From contig NZ_CP089214.1 of NCBI RefSeq assembly GCF_021183625.1, positions 3,224,001 through 3,288,000 of the forward strand: 64,000 bases of DNA, in the 5' to 3' direction. How positions within the stretch are numbered: the stretch's first letter is position 1; each line of letters opens with the position of its first letter. The translations under genes were made by a program, and so were the position numbers. The notes beneath the pieces were generated by a model. That model worked only from the letters and a program-made list of their open reading frames with translations, ran no database searches and had not been told where the DNA came from. The DNA comes from Nocardia asteroides (GTDB taxonomy: Bacteria > Actinomycetota > Actinomycetes > Mycobacteriales > Mycobacteriaceae). Below are positions 20,195 through 33,114 of the stretch, piece by piece.

Positions 20195-21409
20195 TCAGGC
20201 GGGCGCGAGCACGTCCGCGACCCGCGCGCCCGCGGCGATCTTGCCCCGCGCCTTCATCACCTTCCCGGCCATACCCGCGCCGACCACGGCGGTGAGGATC
20301 CCGTCCCGCGAGTAGTAGGCGATGAAGGCGTGCCCGTTCCCCGGCTCCACGTGCAGGTCGTCGGCCGGGCTCGGCTTGCCGAGCGCCTGCAGCTTGAGCT
20401 CGTACTGGTCGCTCCAGAAGTACGGCACCTGCGCGGGCACGGCGGGCACCTCGGTGCCTGGCACCAGCTCGGCCAGGATGTGCAGCGCGACCACCCGCGC
20501 CTGCTCGCCCGCGCTGGTCCAGTGCTCCATCCGCCGGTGCGCACCGGCCGCGGTGCGCCAGGCCGCCACATCGCCCGCCGCCCAGACCCCGGCCGCGGAG
20601 GTGCGGCCGTTCTCGTCGGCGAGGACGCCGCCACCGGCCCCGGCGGGCGCCAGCTCGACCCCGGACTCGGCCAACCACTCCACCTCGGGCCGCGAGCCGA
20701 CGCCGAACACCACCAGATCGGCCGCCACCTCGCTGCCGTCGCTGAGCTCGGCCCCGCGCACCGCCCCGTTCTCGTCGGCGTGCAGCAGCGAGACGCCGAG
20801 CCCGCAGCGCACGTCGACGCCCTTGGCCCGGTGCATCTCGGCGACCCGCTCGCCGACCTGCTCGCCGAGCACACCGGCCAGCGGCGCGGCCTGCGGCTCC
20901 ACCAGCACCACGTCCAGCCCCTCGGCCCGGAACGATGCCGCCACCTCGCAGCCGATGAACCCGGCCCCGATCACCAGCGCGCTGCGCGCCGAGCCAACCG
21001 CGGCACGCAGGGCGACAGCGTCACTGTGCGAACGCAGCACGTGGATCCCGGCCAGCTCGGGCAGCCCGGTGAGCCTGCGCGGGCGCAGCCCGGTGGCGAT
21101 CACCAGGTGCGCGTACTCCAGCTCACCGCCGTCCGCGAGCAGCAGCCTGCGGTGCGCGATGTCGACCCCGGCCGCCGCCACGCCGAGCCGCAGCTCGATC
21201 TGCTTCTCGGCGAAGAACTCGGGCGGCCGCAGCGCCGTGTCCTCGACCTCGCCGCGCACGAACTGCTTGGACAGCGGCGGGCGGTCGTACGGCGGCCGGT
21301 CCTCGTCGCCGACCAGGACGAGGCCGCCCTCGTACCCGGCCCGCCGCAGCTCCTCTGCGGTTCGCAGCCCGGCAAGGCCTGCGCCGACGATCACGATCGG
21401 TGCGGTCAT
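20195..21409 (-). CDS. FAD-dependent ferredoxin reductase (rhodocoxin reductase type)
   Basis: 404 aa. An N-terminal dinucleotide fold (IVIVGAGLAGLRTAEELRRAGY) is followed by PPYDRPPLSKQ, typical of putidaredoxin/rhodocoxin reductases. A second fold ALVIGAGFIGCEVAASFR (about residue 145) binds NAD(P)H, and WAAGDVAAW (about 285) closes the FAD site. It should reduce a ferredoxin that feeds a P450 or Rieske oxygenase. ATG 21409 has GGAG six bases upstream. Its place downstream of tuf matches Rv0688 in M. tuberculosis, so this is backbone synteny rather than a transferred gene. Confidence 0.9.
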   Translation of the reverse strand: MTAPIVIVGAGLAGLRTAEELRRAGYEGGLVLVGDEDRPPYDRPPLSKQFVRGEVEDTALRPPEFFAEKQIELRLGVAAAGVDIAHRRLLLADGGELEYAHLVIATGLRPRRLTGLPELAGIHVLRSHSDAVALRAAVGSARSALVIGAGFIGCEVAASFRAEGLDVVLVEPQAAPLAGVLGEQVGERVAEMHRAKGVDVRCGLGVSLLHADENGAVRGAELSDGSEVAADLVVFGVGSRPEVEWLAESGVELAPAGAGGGVLADENGRTSAAGVWAAGDVAAWRTAAGAHRRMEHWTSAGEQARVVALHILAELVPGTEVPAVPAQVPYFWSDQYELKLQALGKPSPADDLHVEPGNGHAFIAYYSRDGILTAVVGAGMAGKVMKARGKIAAGARVADVLAPA

Positions 21410-21517
21410 CGCGTTCTCCATTCTCGAGAATGCCGTTATCATACCTGGAACGAGGTAGCTATCACCCTAGCAAGTGCTTGTTTGGTCGTCAGCACCGTCG
21501 TTCGCCCCCGAAACGCC

Positions 21518-21551
21518 GAGCGGCGCCGCCCCCGCAGGGGCGACGCCGCTC
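21518..21551 (-). terminator. Hairpin terminator downstream of tuf
   Basis: 15-bp arms with one mismatch (GAGCGGCG-CGCCCC pattern) flank a four-base loop, 19 bp past the tuf stop. Only a short T-run follows on the minus strand, which is usual for actinobacterial terminators. Confidence 0.7.
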
Positions 21552-21570
21552 GAACCGCGATGTCAGGACA

Positions 21571-22761
21571 TCACTTCAGGATCTTGATCACGCGACCGGC
21601 ACCGACGGTGCGGCCACCCTCACGGATCGCGAAGCGCAGGCCCTCTTCCATGGCGATCGGCTGGATCAGCTTGACCAGCATCTCCGTGTTGTCGCCGGGC
21701 ATGACCATCTCGGTGCCCTCGGGGAGGGTGACGACACCGGTCACGTCGGTGGTGCGGAAGTAGAACTGCGGGCGGTAGTTGTTGAAGAACGGGGTGTGGC
21801 GGCCACCCTCGTCCTTCGACAGGATGTACGCCTGGCCCTCGAACTCGGTGTGCGGGGTCGTGGTGCCCGGCTTGACGACGACCTGGCCGCGCTCCACGTC
21901 CTCGCGCTTGATGCCGCGGACCAGCAGGCCGACGTTGTCGCCCGCCTGACCCTGGTCGAGCAGCTTGCGGAACATCTCGATGCCGGTGATCGTGGTCTTG
22001 GTCGTCTTCTCCTTGATCCCGACGATCTCGACCTCTTCGTTCACGTTCACGATGCCGCGCTCGACGCGACCGGTGACGACGGTGCCACGGCCGGTGATCG
22101 TGAAGACGTCCTCGATCGGCATCAGGAACGGCTTCTCGGTCTCGCGCACCGGGTCCGGGATGGACTCGTCGACCGCGTCCATGAGCTCGACGACGGAGGC
22201 GACCCACTTCTCGTCACCCTCGAGCGCCTTCAGGCCGGAGACGCGAACGACGGGGGCATCCTCGTCGAACTCCTGGGCGGCCAGCAGCTCGCGGACCTCC
22301 ATCTCGACGAGCTCGAGGATCTCCTCGTCGTCGACCATGTCCGACTTGTTCAGCGCGACCAGGATGTAGGGCACGCCGACCTGGCGGGCGAGCAGCACGT
22401 GCTCGCGGGTCTGCGGCATCGGGCCGTCGGTGGCCGCCACGACCAGGATCGCGCCGTCCATCTGCGCCGCACCGGTGATCATGTTCTTGATGTAGTCGGC
22501 GTGGCCCGGGGCGTCGACGTGGGCGTAGTGCCGCTTCTCCGTCTGGTACTCGACGTGGGAGATGTTGATCGTGATACCACGAGCCTTCTCCTCCGGCGCC
22601 TTGTCGATCTGGTCGAACGCGAACGCCGCGTTCAGGGTCGGGTACTTGTCGGCCAGCACCTTGGTGATCGCCGCGGTCAGCGTGGTCTTGCCGTGGTCGA
22701 CGTGACCGATGGTGCCGATGTTGACGTGCGGCTTCGTCCGCTCGAACTTCGCCTTCGCCAC
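21571..22761 (-). CDS. tuf: Translation elongation factor EF-Tu
   Basis: 396 aa. The GTPase motifs are GHVDHGKTT (about residue 19), DAPGHADY (about 82) and NKSD (about 137), followed by the two beta-barrel domains ending in [15 protein letters not shown]. It delivers aminoacyl-tRNA to the ribosome. The start is GTG ([12 protein letters not shown]) with a strong AGGAGG upstream. It is separated from fusA by about 100 bp in the str-type cluster rpsL-rpsG-fusA-tuf. Confidence 0.98.
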   Translation of the reverse strand: MAKAKFERTKPHVNIGTIGHVDHGKTTLTAAITKVLADKYPTLNAAFAFDQIDKAPEEKARGITINISHVEYQTEKRHYAHVDAPGHADYIKNMITGAAQMDGAILVVAATDGPMPQTREHVLLARQVGVPYILVALNKSDMVDDEEILELVEMEVRELLAAQEFDEDAPVVRVSGLKALEGDEKWVASVVELMDAVDESIPDPVRETEKPFLMPIEDVFTITGRGTVVTGRVERGIVNVNEEVEIVGIKEKTTKTTITGIEMFRKLLDQGQAGDNVGLLVRGIKREDVERGQVVVKPGTTTPHTEFEGQAYILSKDEGGRHTPFFNNYRPQFYFRTTDVTGVVTLPEGTEMVMPGDNTEMLVKLIQPIAMEEGLRFAIREGGRTVGAGRVIKILK

Positions 22762-22863
22762 TTTGTGTCCTCCTGGACTGTCTTGGTGCGTGCAGTTGCA
22801 GCAGTGCGGTGGTCTCCCCCGCACTTACACGGGGAAAGGGTATTGCGTACGCCCGGGAGCGTG

Positions 22864-24966
22864 TTACTCGCCGGTCGCCTTGGCGATGATCTCCTTCGAC
22901 ACGTTGGCCGGAACCTCCGCGTACGAGTCGAACACCATGGAGTAGTTCGCCCGGCCCTGGGTCTTCGACCGCAGGTCACCGATGTAGCCGAACATCTCCG
23001 AGAGCGGAACCAGCGCCTTGACGACACGGGCACCACTGCGTTCCTCCATGGCCTGGATCTGGCCACGGCGGGAGTTCAGGTCGCCGATCACATCGCCCAT
23101 GTAGTCCTCGGGCGTGATCACCTCGACCGCCATCAGCGGCTCGAGGATGACCGGACCGGCCTTGCGGGCCGCTTCCTTCAGGGCCTGCGCGCCGGCGATC
23201 TTGAACGCCATCTCCGAGGAGTCGACGTCGTGGTAGGCGCCGTCGAGCAGCTTCGCCTTGATGTTGACCAGCGGGTACCCGGCCAGCACGCCGTACTGCA
23301 TGGCGTCCTGGATGCCCGCGTCGACCGAGGGGATGTACTCGCGCGGCACGCGGCCACCGGTGACCTTGTTCTCGAACTCGTAGGTCGCGCCGTCCTCGCC
23401 GACGAACGGCTCGAGGGCGATGATGACCTTCGCGAACTGGCCGGAGCCACCGGTCTGCTTCTTGTGCGTGTACTCGTGCTTCTCGACCGCCTTGGTCAGC
23501 GTCTCGCGGTAGGCCACCTGCGGCTTGCCGACGTTCGCCTCGACCTTGAACTCGCGCCGCATCCGGTCGACCAGGATGTCCAGGTGCAGCTCGCCCATGC
23601 CGCCGATGACGGTCTGGCCGGTCTCCTGGTCCAGCTTGACCGAGAAGGTCGGGTCCTCTTCCGAGAGCCGCTGGATCGCGGTGCCCAGCTTCTCCTGGTC
23701 GGACTTGGTCTTGGGCTCGATCGAGACCTCGATGACCGGGTCCGGGAAGGTCATGGACTCCAGCACGATCTGCTTCTGCGGATCGCTCAGGGTGTCACCG
23801 GTGGTGGTGTCCTTGAGGCCGATGACCGCGTAGATGTGCCCCGCGGAGGCCGCGCCGACCGGATTCTCCTTGTTGGAGTGCATCTGGAACAGCTTGCCGA
23901 GCCGCTCCTTCTTGCCCTTGGTGGAGTTGATCACCTGGGCTCCGGAGTCGACCTTGCCGGAGTACACCCGGACGTAGGTCAGCTTGCCGAAGAAGGGGTG
24001 CACCGCGATCTTGAACGCCAGCGCCGCGAACGGCTCGGAGGCGTCCGGCTTGCGGGTCAGCAGCTCCTCTTCCTTGCCGGGGACGTGGCCCGTGGTGTTC
24101 TCCACGTCCAGCGGCGAGGGGAGGTAGTCGATGACCGCGTCCAGCATGGGCTGCACGCCCTTGTTCTTGAACGCGGAGCCGCAGAGCACCGGGTAGAGCT
24201 CGGAGTTCACCGTCAGCTTGCGGATGGCGCCCTTGATCTCCTCGATCGAGAGCTCCTCGCCGCCGAAGAACTTCTCCAGCAGCGCCTCGTCGGACTCGGC
24301 GACGGTCTCCAGCAGCGCGGTGCGGTACTCCTCGGCGCGCTCCTTCAGATCGTCCGGGATCTCGACGACCTCGTACTCCTCGCCGAGCTTGGTCTCGCCG
24401 CGCCAGACCTTGGCGTTGTTCTCGACCAGGTCGACGATGCCCTCGAAGGTGTCCTCGGCGCCGATCGGCAACTGAAGCACCAGCGGCTTGGCGCCGAGGC
24501 GCTCCTGGATGGTGCGCACGGTGAAGTAGAAATCCGCACCGAGCTTGTCCATCTTGTTGACGAAGCAGATCCGCGGCACGTCGTACTTGTCGGCCTGACG
24601 CCACACCTGCTCGGACTGGGGCTCGACGCCCTCCTTGCCGTCGAACACGGCCACGGCGCCATCGAGCACCCGCAGCGACCGCTCCACCTCGACGGTGAAG
24701 TCGACGTGCCCGGGGGTGTCGATGATGTTGATCTGGTTGTCTTTCCAGAAGCACGTGGTCGCGGCGGAGGTGATGGTGATACCACGCTCCTGCTCCTGCT
24801 CCATCCAGTCCATCGTGGCCGCGCCGTCGTGGACCTCACCGATCTTGTACGTGATGCCGGTGTAGAAGAGGATGCGTTCGGTAGTGGTGGTCTTACCGGC
24901 ATCGATGTGGGCCATGATGCCGATGTTTCGGACCTTGTTCAGGTCGGTGAGCACGTCCTGTGCCAC
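22864..24966 (-). CDS. fusA: Translation elongation factor EF-G
   Basis: 700 aa, full length. The GTPase domain has [21 protein letters not shown] and NKMDKLGA; domains II-V follow with the conserved [14 protein letters not shown] and [14 protein letters not shown] C-terminal region (here [15 protein letters not shown]). It drives translocation of tRNA and mRNA. The start is GTG 24966 with a GGGGAAG ribosome site. Third gene of the rpsL-rpsG-fusA-tuf cluster; the 126-bp gap to rpsG holds no gene. Confidence 0.98.
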   Translation of the reverse strand: MAQDVLTDLNKVRNIGIMAHIDAGKTTTTERILFYTGITYKIGEVHDGAATMDWMEQEQERGITITSAATTCFWKDNQINIIDTPGHVDFTVEVERSLRVLDGAVAVFDGKEGVEPQSEQVWRQADKYDVPRICFVNKMDKLGADFYFTVRTIQERLGAKPLVLQLPIGAEDTFEGIVDLVENNAKVWRGETKLGEEYEVVEIPDDLKERAEEYRTALLETVAESDEALLEKFFGGEELSIEEIKGAIRKLTVNSELYPVLCGSAFKNKGVQPMLDAVIDYLPSPLDVENTTGHVPGKEEELLTRKPDASEPFAALAFKIAVHPFFGKLTYVRVYSGKVDSGAQVINSTKGKKERLGKLFQMHSNKENPVGAASAGHIYAVIGLKDTTTGDTLSDPQKQIVLESMTFPDPVIEVSIEPKTKSDQEKLGTAIQRLSEEDPTFSVKLDQETGQTVIGGMGELHLDILVDRMRREFKVEANVGKPQVAYRETLTKAVEKHEYTHKKQTGGSGQFAKVIIALEPFVGEDGATYEFENKVTGGRVPREYIPSVDAGIQDAMQYGVLAGYPLVNIKAKLLDGAYHDVDSSEMAFKIAGAQALKEAARKAGPVILEPLMAVEVITPEDYMGDVIGDLNSRRGQIQAMEERSGARVVKALVPLSEMFGYIGDLRSKTQGRANYSMVFDSYAEVPANVSKEIIAKATGE

Positions 24967-25092
24967 GGAAATCTTCCCCGCTCTGCTCTCTGGGATGCGT
25001 CTTCGGTTGTCAACGCCGGAACGGGCACCGAGATGCCCGGTTCTCGACCGTGAGCCCGCCGGCCCCGACAGCGATGACGGGCCGGGCGGGAA

Positions 25093-25563
25093 TCACCAGC
25101 GGTAGTGCGCGAAGGCCCGGTTGGACTCGGCCATCTTGTGCGTGTCCTCGCGGCGCTTGACCGAGGCGCCGAGGCCGTTGCTGGCGTCGAGCAACTCGTT
25201 GGCCAGCCGCTCCACCATGGTCTTCTCGCGGCGTGCCCGCGAGTAGTTGACCAGCCAGCGCAGCGCCAGGGTGTTGGAGCGGCCCGGGCGGACCTCGATC
25301 GGCACCTGGTAGGTGGCGCCACCGACGCGGCGCGGCTTGACCTCGAGGGCGGGCTTGACGTTGTCCAGCGCGCGCTTGAGGGTGACGACCGGATCGGTGC
25401 CGGTCTTCTCCCGCGCCTGCTCCAGCGCGCCGTAGACGATGCGCTCGGCGGTGGACTTCTTACCGTCCATCAGGATCTTGTTGACCAGCTGGGTGACCAG
25501 CGGCGACCCGTAGACCGGGTCATTGATCAACGGACGCTTGGGAGCGGGACCCTTGCGCGGCAT
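25093..25563 (-). CDS. rpsG: 30S ribosomal protein S7
   Basis: 156 aa, the standard length. It begins [12 protein letters not shown] and carries the conserved [19 protein letters not shown] and [14 protein letters not shown] segments. S7 nucleates assembly of the 30S head and contacts the E-site tRNA. It follows rpsL after one base, so the two are cotranscribed. Confidence 0.98.
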   Translation of the reverse strand: MPRKGPAPKRPLINDPVYGSPLVTQLVNKILMDGKKSTAERIVYGALEQAREKTGTDPVVTLKRALDNVKPALEVKPRRVGGATYQVPIEVRPGRSNTLALRWLVNYSRARREKTMVERLANELLDASNGLGASVKRREDTHKMAESNRAFAHYRW

Positions 25564-25564
25564 A

Positions 25565-25939
25565 TCAGCTCTTCTCCTTCTTGGCGCCGTAGCGGCTGCG
25601 GGCCTGCTTGCGGTTCTTCACGCCCTGGGTGTCGAGCGAGCCGCGGATGATCTTGTAGCGCACACCGGGGAGGTCCTTCACACGACCGCCGCGGACGAGC
25701 ACCATCGAGTGCTCCTGCAGGTTGTGGCCTTCGCCGGGGATGTACGCCGTGACCTCGATCGCGCTGGTCAGGCGAACACGCGCAACCTTGCGGAGCGCGG
25801 AGTTCGGCTTCTTGGGGGTCGTGGTGTACACCCGGGTGCACACGCCACGGCGCTGCGGGCTGCCCTTGAGCGCCGCGGTCTTGGTCTTGGCGACCTTGTC
25901 ACGGCGACCCTTGCGGACCAGCTGGTTGATGGTTGGCAT
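25565..25939 (-). CDS. rpsL: 30S ribosomal protein S12
   Basis: 124 aa, full length. It contains the decoding-centre loops [11 protein letters not shown] and [14 protein letters not shown]. The lysines corresponding to M. tuberculosis Lys43 and Lys88 are intact, the streptomycin-susceptible form. First gene of the str-type cluster. The 291 bp upstream hold its promoter region, but I could not pick out convincing -35 and -10 boxes. Confidence 0.98.
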   Translation of the reverse strand: MPTINQLVRKGRRDKVAKTKTAALKGSPQRRGVCTRVYTTTPKKPNSALRKVARVRLTSAIEVTAYIPGEGHNLQEHSMVLVRGGRVKDLPGVRYKIIRGSLDTQGVKNRKQARSRYGAKKEKS

Positions 25940-26191
25940 AGACCGGCTTTCCTCAGTTGTTATCGCGGTACGGGAACTTCATGGCTCAGCTGCACGTCCG
26001 ACCCCATTTCTCGCGTCCCGAGGTCGGGCGTGTCGCGCGCGGTACGGAACCCCGGATTCCAGGCACACCTGAGGGGGTCGGCCGCTCTCGCTGGCCTACG
26101 TCTGCACACGAACCTGCCCGCTACGTTCCGGGCACAGCCGTCCACGATACCCGTGACCTCGAGAAAGGTCGAAACGGGGTGGTCAGCGGGC

Positions 26192-26238
26192 GGCTGGGCG
26201 GGGATATCACCGCGTGGCTGGGCGGGGATATCACCGCG
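26192..26238. repeat. 24-bp tandem duplication at the 3' end of a lipoprotein gene
   Basis: A 24-bp unit (GGCTGGGCGGGGATATCACC plus CGCG and one base) occurs twice head to tail, at 26192-26215 and 26216-26238. The second copy covers the stop codon and last residues of the lipoprotein gene; the first lies just past it, so the gene end itself has been duplicated. Slippage during replication is the simplest explanation. Confidence 0.8.
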
Positions 26239-26782
26239 CCAGGTTCAGCGTCAGCGCCATGAGTTTGCGGACCGACTCGCACGGGTCCGGGTGGCTGGAG
26301 CCGGCCCGGTAGTTGAGCCACCACCCGATCACGCCGTTGTCCGGCGCACTCGCCGCCATGCCGCACGAGTCCGGATCGCCGGGCCTGCGGATCTGCAGGA
26401 CCAGCGCGCTGTCGACGGTGACGTTCTCCGTCTGGTACCCGAGCTTGTTGTTCGTCTGCTTCTCGTTGCCGAGCGAGCCGTTCTCGTACCAGTTCAGAGT
26501 AGCCATTCCATCGCCGCCGGGTGCGCCGATCAGATCCCACATGCAGACCGCGCCGAAGAAGGAGTCCTCGGGGGTGACGCCCTCGCCGATCGCCTCGCCG
26601 ATCTGCTCGTGGCTCAGGATGTCGCACTCGCGGAGCAGCTTGTCCAGCCTGGTGTCGACCGGCTGGCTCTCGCCGACCCCGAGCGGCGTGCCCTGGATCT
26701 CCCGGCCGCAGCCGCTCACCGCCGCGGTCACGGCGAGCGCGGCGGCGAGCGCCGCCCCGCCCCTGCGCAGTCCGTTTCGCAT
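26231..26782 (-). CDS. DUF3558-type secreted lipoprotein (copy 2)
   Basis: 183 aa. A lipoprotein signal with a hydrophobic stretch (GAALAAALAVTAAVSGC) puts the lipidated cysteine near residue 24. The mature part has cysteine pairs (LLRECDILS, AVCMWDL, DSCGMAA, DPCESVR) and the LDKLLRECDIL opening common to DUF3558 proteins of mycobacteria and nocardiae. Function is unknown; it would sit on the outer face of the membrane. It follows a paralogue after eight bases, and the pair lies between hpd and rpsL. Confidence 0.8.
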   Translation of the reverse strand: MRNGLRRGGAALAAALAVTAAVSGCGREIQGTPLGVGESQPVDTRLDKLLRECDILSHEQIGEAIGEGVTPEDSFFGAVCMWDLIGAPGGDGMATLNWYENGSLGNEKQTNNKLGYQTENVTVDSALVLQIRRPGDPDSCGMAASAPDNGVIGWWLNYRAGSSHPDPCESVRKLMALTLNLAR

Positions 26783-26790
26783 GCCGCTCC

Positions 26791-27312
26791 TCACCGGATC
26801 CGCTGGAGCGTCAGCTCGGCCAGCGCCCGGCTGCGGTCGCAGGGGTTGCCGGTGCCGAACGGCCCGAGGTTGGTCGACCACTCGAAGAAGTCGTCGCCGA
26901 GCTGGATGGCCAGGTCGCAGATCGAGCCGCCGGGGTCGAGCGCGGCGAAGCCGGGCTTGCCCGCCACCTCGATCTGCTCGGGCGCGCGGCCGTTCACCGT
27001 CACCCAGGCCCGCTCGCGCTCGATCGGGCTGCCCCGGTAGGAGGCGAAGGTGATGCTGGCCCCGCCGAAGCCGCCGGCCTGCCAGTTGCAGCCGACCGCG
27101 TTCCGGAAAACCCTGGTGGCCTGGCCGATCCCGCCGGCATCGCGGATCTCGTCATCGGTGACGTTGCCGCACTCGCCGACGAAGGGCCCGAGCGCGACGA
27201 CCTTCGGCGCGGGCCGGGAGGGACCTGGCTGCTCGGAGCCGTCGCCGGAGCCGCAGCCCGAGAGCACGAGCGCCGAGGCTGCCACCGCGACCGCCGCCCA
27301 CTTGATCCGCAT
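26791..27312 (-). CDS. DUF3558-type secreted lipoprotein (copy 1)
   Basis: 173 aa. The signal MRIKWAAVAVAASALVLSGC gives a lipobox LSGC with the lipidated cysteine near residue 20, followed by a Ser/Pro/Gly linker. The core (FVGECGNVTDDEIRDAG, AVGCNWQAGG, SICDLAIQLGDDFFEWSTN, GNPCDRSRALAEL) has the cysteine spacing and closing DRSRALAELTL of DUF3558. It is a diverged tandem paralogue of the next gene. ATG 27312 is chosen because it starts the signal peptide. Confidence 0.8.
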   Translation of the reverse strand: MRIKWAAVAVAASALVLSGCGSGDGSEQPGPSRPAPKVVALGPFVGECGNVTDDEIRDAGGIGQATRVFRNAVGCNWQAGGFGGASITFASYRGSPIERERAWVTVNGRAPEQIEVAGKPGFAALDPGGSICDLAIQLGDDFFEWSTNLGPFGTGNPCDRSRALAELTLQRIR

Positions 27313-27349
27313 GCCTCGAACTGTACCGAGTGCCGGGCAGCGCACCGGC

Positions 27350-30315
<2,966 letters not shown>

Positions 30316-30349
30316 GGCGAGCACCGTACCGGCGCCCGCCGACAGCCGG

Positions 30350-31324
30350 TCAGCGGACGGTGACGACCACCTTGCCGGTCGCGCTGCGCTGCTCCAGCGA
30401 GGCGACCGCCTCGGCCGTGCGCTCCAGCGGGTACGGCACCACCTGCGGCGGGGCGATCGTGCCGTCGGCCAGCAGCGGCTCCACCTCGGCCCACTGCTCG
30501 GCCAGGTAGCCGGGGTGCTTCAGCACCCAGGCCCCCCAGCCCGCGCCGATTACCTCGACGTTGTTGAGCAGCAGCCGGTTCACCTTGACCTGCGGGATGT
30601 CGCCCGCGGTGAAGCCGACCACGAGCAGCCTGCCCGCCGGGGCCAGCGAGCGCAGGCTGTCGGTGAAGCGGTCCCCGCCGACCGGGTCGAGCACGATGTC
30701 GACGCCGCGGCCGCCGGTCAGCTCCTTGACCCGGGCGGCCCAGTCCTCGGTGAGCACCACGTCGGTGGCGCCGTTGGCCCGCGCCACCGCGGCCTTCTCC
30801 TCGGTGCTGACCACGCCGATCACCCGGCCGGCGCCGAGCGCGCCTGCCAGCCGCAGCGTCGAGGTGCCGATGCCGCCCGCCGCGCCGTGCACGAGCACGG
30901 TCTCGCCCTTGGCCAGCCTGCCGCGGGTGCGCAGGCAGAAGTGCACGGTCAGGTCGTTGAAGAGGATGCCTGCCCCCGCCTCCAGCGAGACCGCGTCCGG
31001 CAGCGCGAACACCGTGTCGGCGGGCACCACCGCGGTCTCCGCGACGGCGTTGCCGAGCATGGTCAGCGCCAGCACCCGGTCGCCCGCCCGCACGTGCGCG
31101 CCCTCCGGCGCCGCGCGCACGATCCCGGAGATCTCGCCGCCGACGGTGAACGGCAGCTCCGGCTTCATCTGGTACAACCCGCGCGACATCAGCACATCCG
31201 GGAAGGCGATGCCCGCGGCATGCACGTCGATCACGACGCCGCCCGGGAACGCCACCGGCTCCGCGATCTCCGCGATCTCGATCGAATCCGGTCCCTCTAG
31301 GGTGCTGATCCTGGCTGCGCGCAT
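30350..31324 (-). CDS. Zinc-independent alcohol dehydrogenase / quinone oxidoreductase (MDR family)
   Basis: 324 aa. The N-terminal GroES-like domain contains LPFTVGGEISGIV. The Rossmann fold follows with [29 protein letters not shown] and a DIVLDPVGGDRF segment. There are no zinc-binding cysteines, which fits NADPH:quinone or enoyl reductases of the MDR superfamily. Substrate unknown. ATG 31324 begins MRAARIS; an upstream in-frame extension is Arg/Pro-rich and rejected. It ends 34 bp before the AlkZ-like start, so the two may share a transcript. Confidence 0.87.
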   Translation of the reverse strand: MRAARISTLEGPDSIEIAEIAEPVAFPGGVVIDVHAAGIAFPDVLMSRGLYQMKPELPFTVGGEISGIVRAAPEGAHVRAGDRVLALTMLGNAVAETAVVPADTVFALPDAVSLEAGAGILFNDLTVHFCLRTRGRLAKGETVLVHGAAGGIGTSTLRLAGALGAGRVIGVVSTEEKAAVARANGATDVVLTEDWAARVKELTGGRGVDIVLDPVGGDRFTDSLRSLAPAGRLLVVGFTAGDIPQVKVNRLLLNNVEVIGAGWGAWVLKHPGYLAEQWAEVEPLLADGTIAPPQVVPYPLERTAEAVASLEQRSATGKVVVTVR

Positions 31325-31461
31325 GGGCCGACCTCTCTCTCCGCGCGGCGTCGACCGGGTGGGACGCCGCGTCCAGCCCAACCTAACCGCCCCGCGCGCG
31401 GCCCGGTCGGAGCATCCCGTTTTGCTATGCTGACCGCGACTTACGGGGAGGGGGAGTTCTC

Positions 31462-31788
31462 ATGGTCGAATCAACGGGGAATCCGAGCGCGGCGATCCGG
31501 GTGGATCCGGACGTCCTGCGCACGTTCGCCCAGCGCCTCGGCGCCGAGGCGGAGGCGGTCACCGGGCTGGCGGCGGGCGAGCCGTTCGCGCCCGCGGTCA
31601 ACGCGCTGCCCGGCACCGGGCTCGGGGCCGCCGCCGCGGCCGCCGGGGCCGCGCTGGACGGCTCGCTGCAGCGGATCGGCGCCCGGCTCACCACCGTCGC
31701 CGACAATCTGCGCACCGCCGCGGGCGGCTACGACCTCGACGAGGCCGAGTTCGCGCACCGGCTCGGCACCATCGGGCTGCCGTCATGA
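31462..31788 (+). CDS. EspC-like / DUF2580-type small secreted protein
   Basis: 108 aa, helical and alanine-rich. It has the pattern IRVDPDVLRTFAQRLGAEAEAV near the N-terminus and DNLRTAAGGYDLDEAEFAHRL near the C-terminus, typical of ESX-1-associated EspC/DUF2580 proteins. The closing YDLDEAEFA resembles the YxxxD/E type VII secretion signal. It has a GGGGGAG ribosome site and overlaps the next gene by four bases (ATGA), so the two are likely a secreted pair. No ESX core genes are in the window. Confidence 0.75.
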   Translation: MVESTGNPSAAIRVDPDVLRTFAQRLGAEAEAVTGLAAGEPFAPAVNALPGTGLGAAAAAAGAALDGSLQRIGARLTTVADNLRTAAGGYDLDEAEFAHRLGTIGLPS

Positions 31789-32900
31789 CGCTCACCGTCG
31801 ACGACGTCGCCGCCTGGCAGCCCGACCAGCTCACCGCGGCGGGCGACGCCGCGGCCAGGATCCAGGCGGAGCTGGACGCCGCGCTCGGCGCCGCGGTCAC
31901 CGACACCGCCGCGCTCACCTGGTCCGGCGCCACCGCCACCGCGGCGACGGCACGGGTGGAGACCGAGAAGACCCGCGGCTCCGCGGTCAGCGCCGCGCTG
32001 CTCGAGCTGCGCACCGCCTTCACCCAGCAGGTGACGAACCTGGCGGAGGCGAAGGCGAAGGTGCTCGCGCTGCGCGACGACGCGCTGAACCAGCCCGCCC
32101 CGATGGGGCCGTACGGCGTCGCCCCGGACGGCACCGTCGACGCCGCCGCCCGCATCGCCTACCTGCGCGGCCGGGCGCACCTGGTCGACGTGGACGGCCT
32201 GGTCTTCCAGGAGGCGCTGCAGGCCGCCTCGCGCAGCTGGAACCTGACCCAGGCGCTGCGCACCGCGGAAGCCACCGCGACCACCGCGCAGACCGCCGTC
32301 GACCGGGCCACCGGCACGCTGCGCGCGGCCTACGACGGCCTCGGCGAACCGGCGCTGAACGTCCCGGCGGCCACCACCCCGGCCGCCCCGACCGCGCCCG
32401 CGAGCACCACCGCGGCCCCCGTCTCGTACAGCAGCGGCAAGTCCCCGTCGAACGGCAGCGGAACACCGACCGGCACCGACAGCGGGAGCGGCACCCCGCA
32501 GTACACCGCCACCGGCTCACTGCCGACCGGGCCCATGCCGACCGGAGACAGGGCCGAGTGGATCCGGCAGGCGATCGAGGTGCTGCGGGCGCAGGGGTAC
32601 GACGTCAAGGACAGCGACGCCGCCGTCATCGCCATGATCATCGACAAGGAGTCGGGTGGAAACCCGCAGGCCATCAACCTGTGGGACAGCAATGCCGCCG
32701 CCGGCATCCCGTCCAAGGGGCTCATGCAGACCATCGACCCCACCTTCGACGCCTACAAGGTGGCCGGGCACGACGACATCTGGAACCCGGTCGACAACAT
32801 CATCGCCGGGTCCCGCTACGCCATCGAACGGTACGGGTCGCTGTCGAATGTGCCCGGCATCGTCGCCATGTCGAGCGGGCAGGGATATCGGGGCTATTGA
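31785..32900 (+). CDS. WXG100-like N-terminus fused to a lytic transglycosylase domain
   Basis: 371 aa. The N-terminal 180 residues are helical with WSG at about residue 46, the turn of WXG100 proteins. A disordered Thr/Ser/Pro linker follows (about 185-250). The C-terminal SLT domain (about 265-371) has the catalytic Glu in IDKESGGNP and the family pattern GIPSKGLMQTIDPTFDAY, then NIIAGSRYAIERYGS. It should cleave peptidoglycan glycan strands outside the cell. No Sec signal is present; export as a partner of the upstream EspC-like protein is inferred. Start ATG 31785 overlaps the upstream stop. Confidence 0.85.
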   Translation: MTLTVDDVAAWQPDQLTAAGDAAARIQAELDAALGAAVTDTAALTWSGATATAATARVETEKTRGSAVSAALLELRTAFTQQVTNLAEAKAKVLALRDDALNQPAPMGPYGVAPDGTVDAAARIAYLRGRAHLVDVDGLVFQEALQAASRSWNLTQALRTAEATATTAQTAVDRATGTLRAAYDGLGEPALNVPAATTPAAPTAPASTTAAPVSYSSGKSPSNGSGTPTGTDSGSGTPQYTATGSLPTGPMPTGDRAEWIRQAIEVLRAQGYDVKDSDAAVIAMIIDKESGGNPQAINLWDSNAAAGIPSKGLMQTIDPTFDAYKVAGHDDIWNPVDNIIAGSRYAIERYGSLSNVPGIVAMSSGQGYRGY

Positions 32901-33114
32901 TTCGCGTGCCAGGGCCACGGCGGCCGCGCACGGTGGTAAGTTCTGCGGCGCCGCGCCGGGCTGCTCCCGGCGGCGCAACCGTTCGTCGCCGGGCACGGCA
33001 GCAGGGCGGACGTCGCACCGACTCTGCGTGAGGGTGTGACCTACGCCCCGTAAAGTCGTCTCACAACAGCACCGCACGAACACGCAGCACACCGTGCAGC
33101 GCGAGGAGCACCAA

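Noticed and set aside
25565..25939. Streptomycin-resistance change in rpsL
   Set aside because: The lysines corresponding to positions 43 and 88 are both wild type.
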